Positions 9,243-18,471 are shown, counted from the stretch's first letter. The stretch: 64,000 bases of DNA from Thermosynechococcus sichuanensis E542 (GCF_003555505.1 NZ_CP032152.1:248001-312000); one strand, 5' to 3'. Notes: generated by a model not told the origin, from the letters alone. Numbers and translations are program-made.

Positions 9243-10325
9243 TTAGCCGTTGATGCTAGGAGCAATCATGGCCACAGGGGCAGACTCAGCGCTAGCCAAG
9301 TCGAGGGGGAAGTTGTGAGCATTGCGCTCGTGCATCACTTCCATCCCCAAGTTGGCACGGTTGATGATGTCAGCCCAAGTGTTGATCACATTGCCTTGCG
9401 CATCCACAACGGAGTGGTTGAAGTTGAAACCGTTGAGGTTGAAGGCCATGGTGCTGATACCCAGAGCGGTGAACCAGATACCGATCACTGGCCAAGCAGC
9501 GAGGAAGAAGTGCAGCGCACGGCTGTTGTTGAAGCTGGCGTATTGGAAGATCAAGCGACCAAAGTAACCGTGGGCAGCCACGATGTTGTAGGTTTCTTCC
9601 TCTTGACCAAATTTGTAACCGTAGTTTTGAGACTCGGTTTCGGTGGTTTCACGGATCAAGCTGGAGGTCACCAGCGAACCGTGCATGGCGGAGAACAGAG
9701 CACCACCAAAGACACCCGCCACACCCAGTTGGTGGAAGGGGTGCATGAGGATGTTGTGCTCAGCTTGGAACACAAGCATGAAGTTGAAGGTACCAGAGAT
9801 ACCGAGGGGCATCCCGTCAGAGAAGCTGCCTTGACCAATGGGATAGATCAAGAACACAGCGGTAGCGGCAGCCACAGGAGCGGAGTAGGCCACGCAGATC
9901 CAAGGCCGCATACCGAGGCGGTAGCTGAGTTCCCACTCCCGACCCATGTAGCAGAAGACACCGATTAGGAAGTGGAAGATGATCAGTTGGTAAGGGCCAC
10001 CATTGTAGAGCCACTCATCAAGAGAAGCAGCTTCCCAAATGGGGTAGAAGTGCAAGCCAATGGCGTTGCTGGAGGGAACAACCGCACCCGTGATGATGTT
10101 GTTGCCATAGATCAAGGAGCCAGCGACAGGCTCACGGATGCCATCGATGTCCACAGGGGGAGCAGCGATGAAAGCAATCACGAAGCAGATGGTAGCAGCG
10201 AGCAGAGTGGGGATCATCAACACGCCGAACCAGCCCACATAGAGGCGGTTGTTGGTGCTGGTAACCCAGCTACAAAATTGCTCCCACAGGTTCAGTTGCT
10301 CGCGACGTTGTAAAACAGTCGTCAT
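9243..10325 (-). CDS. psbA: Photosystem II reaction-centre protein D1, PsbA3-like form
   Basis: D1 binds P680, pheophytin, QB and most ligands of the Mn4CaO5 cluster in the thylakoid membrane. The 360 residues are full length. Functional residues are all present: Y161 (TyrZ), D170, E189, H190, H198, H215, S264, H272, H332, E333, H337, D342 and A344. A 16-residue C-terminal extension after A344 would be removed by CtpA. Variant positions are F124, E130, C144, S212 and A270. E130 is typical of high-light D1 forms (Q130 in standard forms), and the set matches my recollection of Thermosynechococcus PsbA3. The gene is monocistronic, with its own promoter and terminator. No second psbA lies in the window. 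Confidence 0.98.
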   Translation of the reverse strand: MTTVLQRREQLNLWEQFCSWVTSTNNRLYVGWFGVLMIPTLLAATICFVIAFIAAPPVDIDGIREPVAGSLIYGNNIITGAVVPSSNAIGLHFYPIWEAASLDEWLYNGGPYQLIIFHFLIGVFCYMGREWELSYRLGMRPWICVAYSAPVAAATAVFLIYPIGQGSFSDGMPLGISGTFNFMLVFQAEHNILMHPFHQLGVAGVFGGALFSAMHGSLVTSSLIRETTETESQNYGYKFGQEEETYNIVAAHGYFGRLIFQYASFNNSRALHFFLAAWPVIGIWFTALGISTMAFNLNGFNFNHSVVDAQGNVINTWADIINRANLGMEVMHERNAHNFPLDLASAESAPVAMIAPSING

Positions 10326-10442
10326 AGTGATAAGTCCTGTTGAACAAGATGAATGAATATTACAAACCGTTTACAGTTCCAGAGCGAGTCCCTGAGAAGC
10401 TTCAGGAGCACCCGCTGGCGTTGTGCAACGGAATGTAACCTT

Positions 10443-10472
10443 ATATTAATCAATCTCTCAGGAAAATGTAAA
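10443..10472 (-). promoter_or_regulatory. Putative psbA promoter
   Basis: On the minus strand TTTACA (-35, 10467-10472) and TAATAT (-10, 10443-10448) are 18 bases apart. This predicts a leader of roughly 110 bases before the ATG at 10325, long enough to hold regulatory structure. The region upstream to 10509 is AT-rich. I cannot tell from sequence whether it is light-induced. Confidence 0.55.
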
Positions 10473-10509
10473 GGGTTATGTCTGAATTTTATATTCTGTT
10501 AATGATTTC

Positions 10510-11772
10510 TCAGGGATCAGGGGCAGCGTCGCGCGATCGCTGGCTGGGGATGCAAGCAATGGGCAAGGTCAACAGATAACTGGTTAAGGTCGCGATTGTA
10601 ATCAAGGGCAGCATCGCCGTATGGGAAATCACCGTCAGAATCACTGCTAGCCCCAAAGGTGTTTTGGTCACCACCACCGTGATTGCCGCCATCATGCCAG
10701 TCAAGGCCACACTCAAGGGCGTATTCGGGAGTGCCTCATGCACCGCCATGCCTACACAAGCGCCTACAAAAAATAGGGGAAAGACCACTCCCCCACGGAA
10801 GCCCCCTCGCAGACAGAGACTCAGGGCAACCAGCTTAAAGAAGGCAACACTCAGCAAAATGCCAATGCTATAGCGGTTGACCACTTGGATGATTTGTTCG
10901 ATTTGCCGCTCACCGTAGAAGAGAGTGATCGGGTGAATCAGGGCAATTAAGCCAATCAGAAAACCCACCGCCACAATTAAGGCAAGAGGATACTGCCGAT
11001 AGGGGGTCAGCCAGCGTTGAATCTGCCGATCTAAAAAGATAAAGAGCGTTCCCACCGCCGCACCAATGATGCCGAGCAACACTGCAAAGCCAATATCCTC
11101 AGCACGCAGGGTATCGTAGGCAGGGAAGCTATATATCCCACCAATGGTTGTGCCTGTCATCACCCGAAAAAGGGTAAACCCAGTAGCCGCCGAAATCAGG
11201 GCTGGAATGATTGCCTCATAAAACTCAACACTACGGCGATGGGGGACTTCCAAAACAAACAGTGTGGCACCAAGGGGGGACTCAAAAAACACCCCCATGC
11301 CCGCTGCCATGCCACAGAGGGTGAGAATACGGGTGCTCTCTGGGGGGAGATGCAAACGCTCCGCGAACCAACTGCCTAGGCCACCATTGATGTCAATCAT
11401 TGGACTTTCAGGGCCAGCACTACTGCCAAACAGCAAAGAGAGGCTAGAAGCCAATGCCATGCCCGGTAGAAAGCGATAACTTAACCGACCTTCGTGGTGT
11501 ACCTCTGCGATCGCATCGGCGAGTCCCCCCGTTGCCCCAAAGAATTTGACCGATAAACCCACCAACAAACCGCCAAAGGCCGTCACAAGCGGAATGTAAG
11601 GATAGAGGTGCGCCCACGTGCCAATGCTCACTTGGCTAGGATCCGTCCCCCACAACAGGGCAAACCCCAGCTTGAGACCGAGATAAAAGGCCGTGGCTAT
11701 GCAGCCACCAAGCAGACCAACGATTAGGGCATAGAGGAGCAAACGGGGATAAGGGCAGGCGATTCTTGCCAT
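10510..11772 (-). CDS. ClC family chloride channel/transporter
   Basis: Polytopic ClC protein for chloride (or chloride/proton exchange) in the cell membrane. Start set at ATG 11770-11772, giving 420 residues; a longer in-frame form to 11847 would overlap the upstream gene by 65 bases. Anion-path signatures are visible: GPESP, which corresponds to GxExP and keeps the gating Glu, and GGFRGGVVFP near the C-terminal helices. About ten hydrophobic segments are apparent. There is no C-terminal CBS pair, so it is a short bacterial form. It sits 10 bases after the GldG-like gene stop, so it probably ends the ABC exporter operon. No good ribosome-binding site precedes the chosen start, so the exact start is uncertain. 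Confidence 0.85.
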   Translation of the reverse strand: MARIACPYPRLLLYALIVGLLGGCIATAFYLGLKLGFALLWGTDPSQVSIGTWAHLYPYIPLVTAFGGLLVGLSVKFFGATGGLADAIAEVHHEGRLSYRFLPGMALASSLSLLFGSSAGPESPMIDINGGLGSWFAERLHLPPESTRILTLCGMAAGMGVFFESPLGATLFVLEVPHRRSVEFYEAIIPALISAATGFTLFRVMTGTTIGGIYSFPAYDTLRAEDIGFAVLLGIIGAAVGTLFIFLDRQIQRWLTPYRQYPLALIVAVGFLIGLIALIHPITLFYGERQIEQIIQVVNRYSIGILLSVAFFKLVALSLCLRGGFRGGVVFPLFFVGACVGMAVHEALPNTPLSVALTGMMAAITVVVTKTPLGLAVILTVISHTAMLPLITIATLTSYLLTLPIACIPSQRSRDAAPDP

Positions 11773-11782
11773 AGAAGAAGAG

Positions 11783-13324
11783 TTAGCGGCGTCGCCACCA
11801 CACAAAAACGGCTGAGCCAAACCCCACAAGGGGCAACAGAAAGACACTGATAATCTCTAGCCAACGACTGGTGGTGACATTGAGTTGAAGGCGGCGATTG
11901 GTGGTTTCGCGCGGACGAATTGAGAGTGCCTTTTGGTCGCGATCGCCCAACCAGAGCACGGAATTGACAAAGAGGTCACTATTAATCCCTTGGTAAGCAA
12001 TCACGCCATCGGTGGCAAATTCCGAATCCCCAAAGACCACCAAGCGGGCTTCCTTCGGTGGGTTATCACTCAACTGACGGGTAATGGCCACGCCAATCGG
12101 CAGGGGACCTTTGGTATCTACGCCTTCGGTGAATTCAAGGTTGCCCGACTGCCAGTCGGTTTCCGCCCAAGTTTGCGAGCCGGAGAGGGCAATCTCCACA
12201 ATGTCATCATCCTTCACAGGATCAATGCGAATGGCTTGCGCGCGGGGAAAGACACTAGGACCTTGGGCAAAACGTTGAGTAATGGGGTGATTGCCATAGG
12301 TGGTGACAATAATCGTGTCGGAACCGAGTCCCACCTGCTGACCCACACCAGAGCCATCAATGACCCAGCGATTATCGAGGGTGAGTCCCCAGTTTTTCAG
12401 TAAATCATCAAGACCCGCGTTGACATCGACATCGAGCATCAGCAAAAGGCTACCACCGCGATTGAGGTACTCCTTGAGAAGATCCTGCTCAAGACGCAAA
12501 AAAGGCTGCCGAGGGCCAGCGACAACAACGACATTGGCATCCTCAGGAATTTTCCCCTTCTCCAGCAAATTCAGAGGCAAGAGTTCTACATCCCGCTGTT
12601 CGAGGAGTTTGGCCACTTCACTGAGGCTGGCCGCCCCACCGGTGAGGGGGAGTTCATTATGCCCCGTGGTGAAATAGGCACGGATCGTGCGATCGCTGGT
12701 GACGCGAATCAGGGCAGGGGTGAGGTTGCTTTCGGAAAGGGCTTCATCAATGCGCTGGGTTTTCTCACCCGCGACAACAATTACTTGCCCGGCTTGGGTA
12801 ACGTTGTACTTTTTGGCAAGGGTGGGTTGCTCTTGGGGGTCAATGAACTCAAAGGAAAATTGGTTATTGGCCTGACGGCGATATTGCTCCAACAGCAGGC
12901 GATCGCGACTGGCCGCATTGGCATCAAACACCAAGACCCGCACGGGCTGATCGAGATTTTGCAGGACATCGCGGGTTTCTGCCGCTAGGGTAAAGGCACG
13001 GTTTTCGGTGAGATCGACTTCAACACTGTAGCGATCGGCCAAAAAATTGACGATGCCCAATAGAGCAATCACCGCCATCACAGTCAGGATGGCATTGGTA
13101 CTCGTTTGGGTGGAACGCCGCCCCCAAAACCCTGTGGAGACACGACTTTGCTGGATTAGCCACAGCAGTAGGGCAATCCCCCCCAAGGCTAAAAGACCCA
13201 AGGGTAGCCAATTCCAGCGATGGGTGACGATGCCAGCACTCAAGCCAGCAATGATGAAAAGTGGCGCTGCCCACAGCAATACCATGGTCAATTGTTCGCG
13301 TGAGCCTAGGGCAAAGCGTTTCAT
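11783..13324 (-). CDS. GldG-like ABC exporter auxiliary protein
   Basis: A 513-residue membrane-anchored protein of the GldG/ABC-auxiliary family (DUF4350-type). Two hydrophobic segments lie in the first 55 residues and another at about 80-100. A large extracytoplasmic domain follows (ALVVVAGPRQPF-like strand, ending of a DxDVNAGLDDLL loop), and a last helix closes the protein (about 490-510, ending WWRRR). In flavobacteria GldA/F/G form an ABC complex needed for gliding; in cyanobacteria the substrate is unknown. It follows the permease by 12 bases, has a strong AGGGGGT ribosome-binding site, and precedes the ClC gene. The assignment is from architecture and gene order. Confidence 0.85.
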   Translation of the reverse strand: MKRFALGSREQLTMVLLWAAPLFIIAGLSAGIVTHRWNWLPLGLLALGGIALLLWLIQQSRVSTGFWGRRSTQTSTNAILTVMAVIALLGIVNFLADRYSVEVDLTENRAFTLAAETRDVLQNLDQPVRVLVFDANAASRDRLLLEQYRRQANNQFSFEFIDPQEQPTLAKKYNVTQAGQVIVVAGEKTQRIDEALSESNLTPALIRVTSDRTIRAYFTTGHNELPLTGGAASLSEVAKLLEQRDVELLPLNLLEKGKIPEDANVVVVAGPRQPFLRLEQDLLKEYLNRGGSLLLMLDVDVNAGLDDLLKNWGLTLDNRWVIDGSGVGQQVGLGSDTIIVTTYGNHPITQRFAQGPSVFPRAQAIRIDPVKDDDIVEIALSGSQTWAETDWQSGNLEFTEGVDTKGPLPIGVAITRQLSDNPPKEARLVVFGDSEFATDGVIAYQGINSDLFVNSVLWLGDRDQKALSIRPRETTNRRLQLNVTTSRWLEIISVFLLPLVGFGSAVFVWWRRR

Positions 13325-13336
13325 GACCGATACCCC

Positions 13337-14164
13337 CTAATTGCGCTGGTAACGAAAGGCATCAATGGACTGTGCCGTGAGAAAGATGCCCAAGAAAATA
13401 TAACTGCCAAAGACCACAAGACTGCTGGTGCGGAAAATTCCCCGTGTCAAGTTGGTAAAGTGCTCTAGGGGTGAGAGGTAGGTGAGAATATCACTGAGAT
13501 TCCCGCCAGTATTTTTGGCCAAAACATCCAGCACCCAAAGAATCAGCAACACAGCAAACCCCAAAATGGCCGCTAAGATGGTGCTATCGGTCAAGGACGA
13601 GAGAAACATCCCAAGGGAGAGCACCGCAGCCGCCAAAAGAATCAATCCGCCATTGCCCGCCAGAATCAGCCAAGGGGAGAGGGGGGGCGTACTCTGTTGG
13701 AGTGCTACAAACTGATAGACAATCACAGGCAGCAGGAGCGTGGTATAGAAGGTGAGCACTGCCAGAAGTTTACCTGTCGCTACACACCAATTGGTAATCG
13801 GCGAGGTGGCCAGCAGTTCAAGGGTGCCGCGTTTGCGCTCCTCGGTGTAAAGTCCCATCGAGAGCATCGGCAGAATGACTTGGGAAATGGAACCTAGGAG
13901 TCCAAGGAAGCTTTCGAGAATTAGCTTGGGCACATCAACGGCTTGGCTCGGCGCCCCAAACTGCTGTTGCAGCAAATCCTGCTGAGCCACTTGGCTAATA
14001 ATCGTCGTCATCACAACGAGGAAAAACAGGCCGCTAAGCAGCCAGAACACCCCGGCAATCACGTAGTAGAAGGGAGCAGTAAAGTAACTCTGGAGTTCGC
14101 GGCGATAGATAGCAAGGATATTGGCAAAGATGACACGCAGCCCATGGAGAGAAATGCTAGGCAT
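13337..14164 (-). CDS. ABC-2 type permease, GldF-like
   Basis: Membrane-spanning subunit of an ABC exporter, 275 residues from ATG 14162-14164, which overlaps the upstream ATPase stop by 8 bases. It has six hydrophobic segments. The conserved stretch IYRRELQSYFTAPFYY lies near the N-terminus and EERKRGTLELLATSPI follows the second helix; both are typical of ABC-2 permeases of the GldF/NosY group. A longer start at 14206 is possible but would deepen the overlap. It belongs to a three-gene transporter cassette (ATPase, permease, GldG-like). Confidence 0.9.
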   Translation of the reverse strand: MPSISLHGLRVIFANILAIYRRELQSYFTAPFYYVIAGVFWLLSGLFFLVVMTTIISQVAQQDLLQQQFGAPSQAVDVPKLILESFLGLLGSISQVILPMLSMGLYTEERKRGTLELLATSPITNWCVATGKLLAVLTFYTTLLLPVIVYQFVALQQSTPPLSPWLILAGNGGLILLAAAVLSLGMFLSSLTDSTILAAILGFAVLLILWVLDVLAKNTGGNLSDILTYLSPLEHFTNLTRGIFRTSSLVVFGSYIFLGIFLTAQSIDAFRYQRN

Positions 14165-15128
14165 CGGCTGCTTCGAGTTCGTTGCTGGGTTCTGCGGTGG
14201 GTTCATCGGTCGTTAGCTTCAAGAACACCTCCTCTAGGTTGGCACGGGAGCGGCGCATTTCAAAGAGTTGCACCCCATTTTGGACAAGGAGACTGGCGAG
14301 ATCCGCACCAATTTCTGCTGGGCTACTCACCCGAAGCTGCTGTCGTCCTTGGGGAGGGCTATTATCCCATGTGATCTGTTGCAGATTGGAAAGGCGTTGT
14401 AACAAGGATGCAATCTGGGGGCGATCGCCCACAAGTTCGAGGTCATAGGTGTAGCTACCACTGAGGCGTTGCAGCAGTTCATCCAGTTGGCCAATCCCCG
14501 CCACTTCGCCTTTATTGATAATCACGGCGCGATCGCAGGTCATGCTCACTTCCGCCAAAATATGGGTAGAAAGAATCACGGTATGCTGTCCCGCCAAGTT
14601 TTTAATTAGATTGCGTACCTCAATAATTTGGCGCGGATCAAGACCTACGGTGGGTTCATCCAGAATGATCGCGGGTGGATCGTGAACGATTGCTTGGGCA
14701 ATGCCTACCCGCTGCCGATAGCCCTTCGAGAGTTTGCGAATAATCGTCTGTTGCCGATCCCAGAGGCCACAACTTTTCAGGGCATATTCTACCCGCTGGG
14801 GGCGATCGCCCGCACTGACACCCTTGATGCGAGCCACAAAGTGCAAATAGCCCGCCACCGTCATTTCCGTATAGAGGGGGGGATTTTCTGGCAGATAGCC
14901 AATGCGCTGCCGCACCGCCATCGGATCCGTGTGGACTTCATAGCCTGCAATAGAGGCCGTGCCGCTCGTTGCCGGTAGATACCCCGCCAAAATCCGCATT
15001 GTGGTGGTTTTGCCTGCGCCATTGGGGCCGAGGAGACCGAGGATCTCACCACTAGCGGCTGAAAAGCTGACATCCCGCAGCGCGACAGTTGTACCGTAAA
15101 CCTTGGTCAGGTGTTCGACCTGAATCAT
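14157..15128 (-). CDS. ABC transporter ATP-binding protein, GldA-like
   Basis: Cytosolic nucleotide-binding subunit of 323 residues. It shows Walker A (GPNGAGKTT, about 35-43), the Q-loop region (GYLPENPPLY), the signature LSKGYRQR, Walker B (AIILDEPTVGLD) and the H-loop (LSTHI). The roughly 90 residues after the ATPase core form a C-terminal accessory domain, as in GldA/DrrA-type exporter ATPases. The start ATG has a GAGG site 8 bases upstream. It is the first gene of the cassette that continues with the permease, the GldG-like protein and probably the ClC channel. Confidence 0.93.
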   Translation of the reverse strand: MIQVEHLTKVYGTTVALRDVSFSAASGEILGLLGPNGAGKTTTMRILAGYLPATSGTASIAGYEVHTDPMAVRQRIGYLPENPPLYTEMTVAGYLHFVARIKGVSAGDRPQRVEYALKSCGLWDRQQTIIRKLSKGYRQRVGIAQAIVHDPPAIILDEPTVGLDPRQIIEVRNLIKNLAGQHTVILSTHILAEVSMTCDRAVIINKGEVAGIGQLDELLQRLSGSYTYDLELVGDRPQIASLLQRLSNLQQITWDNSPPQGRQQLRVSSPAEIGADLASLLVQNGVQLFEMRRSRANLEEVFLKLTTDEPTAEPSNELEAADA

Positions 15129-15194
15129 GGTGTTGCCTCAACTCGCTACTTGTTCTACGGGAAACAATGACTGACAATATAGCCGTTTTTCTGA

Positions 15195-15944
15195 TCAAAT
15201 ACTGAGAACCTGAATAGTGGTATTCTGCGGCAAATTGGCTGCCGATAGACTGAGGGACGCACCACCACTGCGGCGAACGGGAGTTCCCGCCATTACCTTC
15301 AAAAAGTCCTCTAGCCCCGTCAGATCGCAATTGTTGGGGTCAGCCGCCGCTGTCCGATAGTGGGAAGGAATGACCAAACGCGGTTGCAGAACTTCAATGG
15401 CCGCCTTGGCCTCCTCAGCCGTATAGGCCTTATCACTCCCCCCCACTGGCACGATCATCACATCAGGGCGTCCCATGAGAATGCGTTGCTCAATGGTGAT
15501 GGGCATGGCAATACCGCCCATGTGCAAGAGATTGATGCCCCCCTGCTGCCAGCGCCAAACCACGTTGACGCCAAAGCGAAAGCCACCAATGCGATCATGA
15601 CTGGTGCGGATGCCCTGAATACTCAGACCATTGACTTTATAGGAACCCGGTTGAAAAAGCAGTTTAGGCCGACCGGGTAAGCCTTCGATGTAGCCCTCAT
15701 CCAAGAGGCGACTGCTAATCATGACAATATCAGCAGTGACCCGGGGAGGCCGCAATCCTTTGGTGCAACCAATGGGACGGAAAGGATTCACCAGTACCCG
15801 CTGACCACTGCCGGTAAAGAGAAAGCAGGTGTGACCCAACCACTGGAGCGAGAGACCCGCCCCTTGGGCATGGGCTGCCCAGTGTCCACCAAGGCTGGCG
15901 ATCGCCCCAACTTGAGCCAAACGCAAGAACTGCCGCCGTTCCAT
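15195..15944 (-). CDS. Tat-exported MBL-fold protein with degenerate metal site
   Basis: A 249-residue protein resembling the UlaG-like metallo-beta-lactamase-fold hydrolases. Start chosen at ATG 15942-15944, which follows GGGGAGA. The N-terminus has a twin-arginine signal (RRQFLRLA, then a hydrophobic stretch to AHAQ), so it is probably exported folded. Fold marks are WLGHTCFLF (35-43), HDRIGG (116-121), and IPSHY with H195. The normal HxHxDH motif is missing: residues 76-83 read ISSRLLDE. The later HxGD is HMGG (H141). It may therefore be catalytically dead or bind metal differently. Upstream lies trpG (51 bases) and downstream the ABC cassette. The substrate is unknown. Confidence 0.75.
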   Translation of the reverse strand: MERRQFLRLAQVGAIASLGGHWAAHAQGAGLSLQWLGHTCFLFTGSGQRVLVNPFRPIGCTKGLRPPRVTADIVMISSRLLDEGYIEGLPGRPKLLFQPGSYKVNGLSIQGIRTSHDRIGGFRFGVNVVWRWQQGGINLLHMGGIAMPITIEQRILMGRPDVMIVPVGGSDKAYTAEEAKAAIEVLQPRLVIPSHYRTAAADPNNCDLTGLEDFLKVMAGTPVRRSGGASLSLSAANLPQNTTIQVLSI

Positions 15945-15995
15945 TTTTTCTCCCCACACTCCTATTCCAGCTCAGTGTACCGAAAAGTGGCTGGC

Positions 15996-16598
15996 TCACA
16001 ACGATGGACTGGATAGCCCTCGCAAAAAGTTCCGTAGCAGGTCTTTGCCGCAGGTGGTAAGAATACTCTCCGGATGGAATTGCACCCCTTCCAGCGTCGG
16101 GTATTGGCGGTGGCGCACCCCCATAATCAGGCCATCCTCTGTCCAAGCCGTAATTTCCAATACATCGGGGCAACTGTTACGATCAATCACAAGGCTGTGG
16201 TAGCGGGTTGCGGTAAAGGGTTGGGGCAAATTTTGGAACACCCCCACACCCCTGTGGTAAATTTCTGAGGTTTTGCCATGCATGAGGGTTGGTGCCAACG
16301 TCACCGTGCCGCCAAAAACTTCACCAATGGCTTGATGCCCCAAGCAAACCCCCAAGATGGGTAATGTGCCAGCATAGGTACGGATCAGGGCTTCGGAAAT
16401 TCCAGCGTCCGCAGGGCGACCCGGGCCAGGGGAAATGACGACACCCGCCGGGGCAAGGGCAGCGATCTCATCGAGGCTGATCTTGTCGTTGCGAAAGACC
16501 CGCAGATGCGCAGCAATTGGGAACTCCTGCGCTAACTCCCCTAAGTATTGGACAAGGTTGTACGTGAAGCTGTCGTAGTTATCAATAACGATAATCAA
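15996..16598 (-). CDS. trpG: Anthranilate/4-amino-4-deoxychorismate synthase glutamine amidotransferase
   Basis: Class I glutamine amidotransferase subunit that supplies ammonia to TrpE or PabB for tryptophan or folate synthesis; in many cyanobacteria one such subunit may serve both. The 200-residue form starts at a TTG (16596-16598) giving [16 protein letters not shown], with GAGGAC upstream. No ATG fits. A further TTG at 16650-16652 would add 18 acidic residues of no family character. The catalytic triad is visible: Cys in [10 protein letters not shown], His and Glu in HPESILT. Trp and Pab forms cannot be told apart by eye. It is divergent from the HAD gene with only 66 bases between starts. 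Confidence 0.9.
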   Translation of the reverse strand: MIIVIDNYDSFTYNLVQYLGELAQEFPIAAHLRVFRNDKISLDEIAALAPAGVVISPGPGRPADAGISEALIRTYAGTLPILGVCLGHQAIGEVFGGTVTLAPTLMHGKTSEIYHRGVGVFQNLPQPFTATRYHSLVIDRNSCPDVLEITAWTEDGLIMGVRHRQYPTLEGVQFHPESILTTCGKDLLRNFLRGLSSPSL

Positions 16599-16664
16599 GG
16601 GAGAAGTGTCCTCATCATCTTCTATGCTTTGTGTTTTGATCCTACTACCCAAGGGGTTGGGGGA

Positions 16665-17417
16665 ATGGTGCAGCTATGGTGTCGGGGACGCTGTTTTCCC
16701 TCGGTAGCAGCAGTGATCTTTGATAAAGATGGCACACTAGCGGATGTTGCCCATTACCTGAGGGGGGTGGCGATCGCCCGCGCTGACCACATTGCCGCTG
16801 ACTTCCCCGATCTCAAGGAACCGCTACTTCAAGCCTTTGGTGTGAGAGGCAACCATCTTGATCCAACTGGCTTGCAAGCGGTGGGGACACGGCAGGAAAA
16901 CCTGATTGCCGCTGCCGCCTTTGTGGCGACACAGGGAATTCCTTGGATTGCTGCCCTAGAGCGGGCGAATGCCGCCTTTGCTGCCGCAGACCGAGAATTT
17001 ACTGCCAAAGCAGAGCTGACACCGCCCCTAGCGGGGGTCATGGAATTAGTAGAGCAACTCCATAGGGCGGGATGTGCCTTGGCGATTATCTCTAGCGATC
17101 GCACATCGGCAATCGAGGCTTTTTTAGACACCTATCACTTGAAACCCTTTTTCCAACTCTGGCAGGGGGGAGATGAGCCACCCACGAAACCCGATCCGCA
17201 GGTATTCCTGAGGGTGTGCGATCGCCTTGGGGTACGCCCCGATCAAGCCGTGGTCATTGGTGATGCCGATAGTGATGGCCTCATGGCACAACGGGGGGGC
17301 GCAGCGGGCAGTATTGGTGTTACGTGGGGTTGGCAGCGGCCACCAGTCCTCAACTACTGTGATTGCCTTCTTGCCTCACCCTTGGAGATGCAGATTACTA
17401 CTGATGAGAAGCGATGA
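16665..17417 (+). CDS. HAD superfamily phosphatase (phosphoglycolate-phosphatase-like)
   Basis: Predicted cytosolic phosphohydrolase of the haloacid dehalogenase superfamily, 250 residues from ATG 16665, preceded by a G-rich site. Motif I is FDKDGTLAD (about 18-26), with both catalytic Asp. Motif II is the Ser of IISSD, motif III the Lys of KPDPQVF, and motif IV is GDADSDG. A helical cap domain sits between motifs I and II. The layout fits phosphoglycolate phosphatase-like enzymes, which remove the 2-phosphoglycolate made by Rubisco oxygenation, but the substrate cannot be fixed from sequence. A longer reading frame from 16548 would overlap the trpG start and is not supported. Confidence 0.85.
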   Translation: MVQLWCRGRCFPSVAAVIFDKDGTLADVAHYLRGVAIARADHIAADFPDLKEPLLQAFGVRGNHLDPTGLQAVGTRQENLIAAAAFVATQGIPWIAALERANAAFAAADREFTAKAELTPPLAGVMELVEQLHRAGCALAIISSDRTSAIEAFLDTYHLKPFFQLWQGGDEPPTKPDPQVFLRVCDRLGVRPDQAVVIGDADSDGLMAQRGGAAGSIGVTWGWQRPPVLNYCDCLLASPLEMQITTDEKR

Positions 17418-17437
17418 GACTTAGTGGCAATAAGGAG

Positions 17438-18118
17438 TCAAGGGTAACTAAGACGATAGTGGAGATAAACCTCATTGCCCACCGGCAAGACATTCAGGAG
17501 CGTCAAGGTTCCTGAAAATTCGACTCCATTGGGATAGAGATGAGGGGCTGCCGACCCTAGGAGGAGCGGGCAGAGGGTCAACCACAATTCGTCAATGGCA
17601 GCCATCTGCAACAGGGAAGCGAAAAGCTGTCCTCCTCCCAACACGGCCAAGGTTTGCACACCCGCTCCTTGAATGTGCGTAAACCCCTGCGGCCAATCAA
17701 TCTCTTCCACCCCAGCACACCAACAGTGATCAAAGGCAGTGGATCCTTGCCAACGGCTGGCACCTTTCGCGGTGGTCAGTAGGGCACGGTGAATCGGCTG
17801 GCGAAAGAAAGGGAGATTGGGATCTAATTCACCACTGGCAGAGCAGACAATTTGCAAGGGTTGGGGCGATCGCCCTTGGTGTTCGCGCTCAGCAATCAGA
17901 TGGGGAGACTGCAGGCGCATCGCGGTTCCCCCTAAACGGAGTGTGGTTGCCCCAAAGAGTACTGCATCCACCTGCGCCACCTGCTGTTCAAGGTGCTGAA
18001 AATCATAGGCCGAAGCAATGCGCTGACCTAAAGCATCGGCACGGGCAAGGCAGCCATCTAAACTACTGGCCAAAACTGCAATTGTGTGGGGGCGAGAAAT
18101 CCGCTGGAACTGGCTCAA
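17438..18118 (-). CDS. RibD C-terminal domain reductase (dihydrofolate-reductase fold)
   Basis: A 226-residue protein consisting of the RibD-C/bacterial DHFR-like domain alone. It opens with a TIAVLASSLDGCLA strand-loop typical of the fold, then VDAVLFGATTLR, and near the C-terminus VLGGGQLFASLL, the nucleotide-binding loop, and ELWLTLCPLLLG. It probably reduces a pteridine or pyrimidine-type substrate with NADPH; a separate riboflavin-pathway reductase role is possible but unproven. Its ATG overlaps the stop of the DUF1830 gene (ATGA at 18115-18118), so the two are translationally coupled. It converges with the HAD gene, leaving 20 bases. Confidence 0.85.
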   Translation of the reverse strand: MSQFQRISRPHTIAVLASSLDGCLARADALGQRIASAYDFQHLEQQVAQVDAVLFGATTLRLGGTAMRLQSPHLIAEREHQGRSPQPLQIVCSASGELDPNLPFFRQPIHRALLTTAKGASRWQGSTAFDHCWCAGVEEIDWPQGFTHIQGAGVQTLAVLGGGQLFASLLQMAAIDELWLTLCPLLLGSAAPHLYPNGVEFSGTLTLLNVLPVGNEVYLHYRLSYP

Positions 18119-18471
18119 GGGATCATGACTTTTTCGGTTGCTTGTGCAGGCGTCTCATTGAGCAATTCTAGCCGTTGCTGGCTGACGGGATCACTGGGGA
18201 AAAAATTATCTCCCCCCTCCTGCACCAGTAACTCCGTACAGGGGATCGTATCGGAGAGAATGGCACTTGCCATCATGCCGCTGTGAACTTCCAGTTGCCC
18301 TGCCCGTGGCGATTCAAACACCAATCGTTGCCCCGGAAAAACAACCCGCTCAAAATACCAATTGGCAATATTTGTAATGCGCACCACCTGAATTTTGCTG
18401 GTGGCGTTGACATAACAGCAGAGGACGCGATCGCAACTATCGCTGGGGACGGGATCAAAGATTTGCGGCAT
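18115..18471 (-). CDS. DUF1830 family cyanobacterial protein
   Basis: A 118-residue protein that I place in DUF1830, a family of small soluble cyanobacterial proteins with no known function. It opens with a CCYVNATSKIQVVRI segment and continues with NWYFERVVFPGQRLVFE, a pattern of short beta strands. There is no signal peptide or membrane segment. Its stop overlaps the start of the RibD-C reductase by 4 bases. The 215-base divergent gap to the radical SAM gene (18472-18686) is AT-rich and presumably holds promoters for both directions, but I found no confident -35/-10 pair. Confidence 0.8.
   Translation of the reverse strand: MPQIFDPVPSDSCDRVLCCYVNATSKIQVVRITNIANWYFERVVFPGQRLVFESPRAGQLEVHSGMMASAILSDTIPCTELLVQEGGDNFFPSDPVSQQRLELLNETPAQATEKVMIP

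Noticed and set aside
9231-9968. Long open frame of 245 residues on the plus strand opposite psbA
   Set aside because: It lies entirely antisense to a strongly constrained psbA frame, has no ribosome-binding site or known similarity, and its composition follows from the codon use of psbA.
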